A DNA stretch of 36,268 nt from CAZKCK01 sp964552325 (GTDB taxonomy: Bacteria; Bacteroidota; Bacteroidia; Bacteroidales; TTA-H9). The stretch spans positions 1 through 36,268 of the forward strand of contig CAZKHA010000020.1 in assembly GCA_964552325.1 (NCBI GenBank). Reading direction: 5' to 3'. This document shows positions 34,797 to 36,268 of this stretch, piece after piece. The first letter of the stretch is position 1. Each line of letters begins with the position of its first letter. Both the position numbers and the translations under genes were made by a program. The notes under the pieces were generated by a model that saw only the letters and a program-made list of their open reading frames with translations, was not told the origin of the DNA and made no database searches.

Positions 34797-36268
34797 AACC
34801 CTCTTTTATTTGACCAAAGTACTCACTAGTAGCTGTATAATGTTTCTTGGCTACTGGTTTTTGCTTCGCAAGAATACCCAATTCAAACTTGTGCGTTGGT
34901 ATTTGCTTGGCAGTTTAATACTTCCTTGGGTTATTCCTTTGCTTGAATTGCCCACCACTTTGCAGCAAAAAGGCCTACCAATAATTACTATACCATTAGC
35001 CGTTGAAGCAAGTGTTATTTCTACGCAAACTGATACAGCTCAACAATTAACGGGTTATGAATGGATTAACTGGGCTTATGGGACCATCTCAAGCTTGCTG
35101 TTCTTGTTGATCGCGTACCGTATATTGTTAGTGGTTCAGTTAATCAACAATAGCCAATCGTTCAAACTTATCGGCATAAAGTTTCATATCACCAATCTTA
35201 AACTAACACCTTTCTCCATTTTTAACAACATCCTGCTTCCAAAGAATTACTTGCACAAAGGATGTTTAAAACCAATAATTTACCACGAGGTTGCCCATAT
35301 AAAACAAGGGCATACCTACGACAATTTAATTACCGAATTCATCTGTATCCTGGCGTGGTTCAACCCTTTTGTATGGCTAATCCGGAAGGCCATCCACGAA
35401 AACCACGAATACCTTGCTGACTCAGAAGCTGTTAAGGACAAGCATAATTTGGCCAATTACAATGCCCTGCTTTTTGAATCGCTAACGGGTATCAGGATGC
35501 CTGTTGTGAATAATTTCAATCAATCTTCTATTAAAAACCGACTAATTATGCTTAACAAATTCAAAGACCGGCAAAAGTCTATATTTCAGACACTTGTCCT
35601 TATCACAATGCTAATGCTTGGCGTGCTTGGCTCAATGCTTCTTATCCAAAAGGAGAGTTATGCCACTACGGTTAACGCAATGCTGCCAAGCTTTCAAGAC
35701 AAAAAATCCCAAACACCGCCAGAATATGCCACAGGGCAAAGCGAAATGATTAAGTTTCTATTATCAAACATTAAATACCCAGAGGAGGCACGCAAAGCAG
35801 GTATTACGGGCACCACGTATATCAACTTTACGGTTAAAGAGGATGGAAGCTTAACAGGAATTGCTGTAAAAAAAGGCTTTAATACTGCCTGCGATGCTGA
35901 AGCCATGCGTGTTGTTAACCTTATGCCCAAATGGAAACCTGGTACCAAAGACGGCAAAGCCGTGGCAGCAGAAACCGTCCTACCTATTAAGTTTGCTTTA
36001 GATGGAGATGGTAAAGCCAAGAAATCGCAGCCAGCTGAGTCAAAAACCACCAAAAATGAGGCTAAAAAAGAAGTGTTTACTGTTGTTGAAAATATGCCAG
36101 AGTTCCCTGGTGGGCGAGAAGCCATGGCCAAATACTTGGCATCATCTGTTAAATACCCTGAAGAAGCCCGGAAAGCCGGTTTAGAAGGCACTGTTTATGT
36201 AACTTTTGTGGTTGAAGAAACTGGAAAAGTTTCAGATGTAAAAGTGCTAAGGGGTTTTGACTTGTCGT
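34789..36268 (+). CDS. M56/BlaR1-like protease with tandem TonB domains (partial)
   Basis: Partial at the right edge; 493 residues seen. The ATG at 34789 overlaps the repressor stop by 8 nt; the ATG at 34793 is in a frame that soon stops. Hydrophobic segments at about 10-25, 35-52, 97-115 and 266-287 anchor it in the inner membrane. The zinc-protease motif HEVAH is at 166-170, with HENHEYLADSEAV (203-215) giving the third-ligand Glu, as in MecR1/BlaR1. After the last helix come two TonB C-terminal domains: about 310-404 and 431 to the edge, each with YPEEARKAG and a following GTxYxxFxVxExG strand. The sensor penicillin-binding domain of BlaR1 is absent so far. It likely controls the repressor by proteolysis, with the TonB-like domains as periplasmic sensors or partners. 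Confidence 0.88.
   Translation, partial: MNETLFYLTKVLTSSCIMFLGYWFLLRKNTQFKLVRWYLLGSLILPWVIPLLELPTTLQQKGLPIITIPLAVEASVISTQTDTAQQLTGYEWINWAYGTISSLLFLLIAYRILLVVQLINNSQSFKLIGIKFHITNLKLTPFSIFNNILLPKNYLHKGCLKPIIYHEVAHIKQGHTYDNLITEFICILAWFNPFVWLIRKAIHENHEYLADSEAVKDKHNLANYNALLFESLTGIRMPVVNNFNQSSIKNRLIMLNKFKDRQKSIFQTLVLITMLMLGVLGSMLLIQKESYATTVNAMLPSFQDKKSQTPPEYATGQSEMIKFLLSNIKYPEEARKAGITGTTYINFTVKEDGSLTGIAVKKGFNTACDAEAMRVVNLMPKWKPGTKDGKAVAAETVLPIKFALDGDGKAKKSQPAESKTTKNEAKKEVFTVVENMPEFPGGREAMAKYLASSVKYPEEARKAGLEGTVYVTFVVEETGKVSDVKVLRGFDLS

Overview
The window is from a member of the Bacteroidota, most likely an environmental or non-gut lineage. The evidence is a SusC-style TonB-dependent receptor with an N-terminal carboxypeptidase-regulatory domain, a PorV/PorQ-type outer-membrane protein of the type IX secretion world, DUF4369-redoxin and C69 peptidase families typical of the phylum, near absence of Shine-Dalgarno sequences, and several promoters of the Bacteroidota form TTG / 19-22 nt / TAnnTTTG. 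The DNA is AT-rich by eye. I see no tRNA or rRNA genes, insertion sequences, phage genes or CRISPR arrays; it reads as ordinary chromosome with some unusual protein variants.

Layout. 1-302: no gene I can support. 303-1895 (-): secreted C69 dipeptidase. 2111-4486 (+): O-antigen-ligase/polymerase-like membrane protein with a TPR tail. 4534-6438 (+): long PurF-like glutamine amidotransferase/phosphoribosyltransferase. 6467-7342 (-): greA and a HIT protein, bounded by terminators. 7439-16493 (-): three-gene operon of TonB-dependent receptor, very large secreted protein and PorV-like porin, probably one surface/secretion module. 16607-17565 (-): two small unidentified membrane proteins. 17812-18267 (+): lipoprotein with a degenerate Rieske motif. 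18407-19810 (-): ahcY, divergent from 19940-21753 (+), a phosphopantetheinyl transferase overlapping a cysteine-less redoxin lipoprotein. 21804-23232 (-): PspC and LiaF-like envelope-stress pair. 23391-26085 (+): eukaryote-type NADP isocitrate dehydrogenase and citrate synthase. 26217-26624 (+): YjbQ. 26628-27470 (-): CvfB-like S1 protein, divergent from 27686-29599 (+), an S9 peptidase lipoprotein. 29818-34194 (+): MacAB-like export operon (ATPase, two permeases, adaptor) without an outer-membrane channel. 34416 to the right edge (+): BlaI-type repressor and an M56/BlaR1-like protease with two TonB C-terminal domains; the latter runs off the window.

How parts work together. The best supported regulatory unit is at the right end: a perfect 16-bp palindrome fills the spacer of a good promoter just upstream of the BlaI repressor, whose stop overlaps the start of the M56 protease gene. 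This is a self-regulated repressor/sensor-protease switch whose sensor ends in TonB-like domains instead of a penicillin-binding domain. The most notable protein variants are the redoxin lacking CxxC, the Rieske-like lipoprotein lacking most iron-sulfur ligands, and the PurF-like enzyme lacking the C-terminal CxxC cluster ligands. I did not find a clearly new multi-gene system; the TonB receptor / 1392-residue protein / PorV-like operon is the best candidate for undescribed biology.
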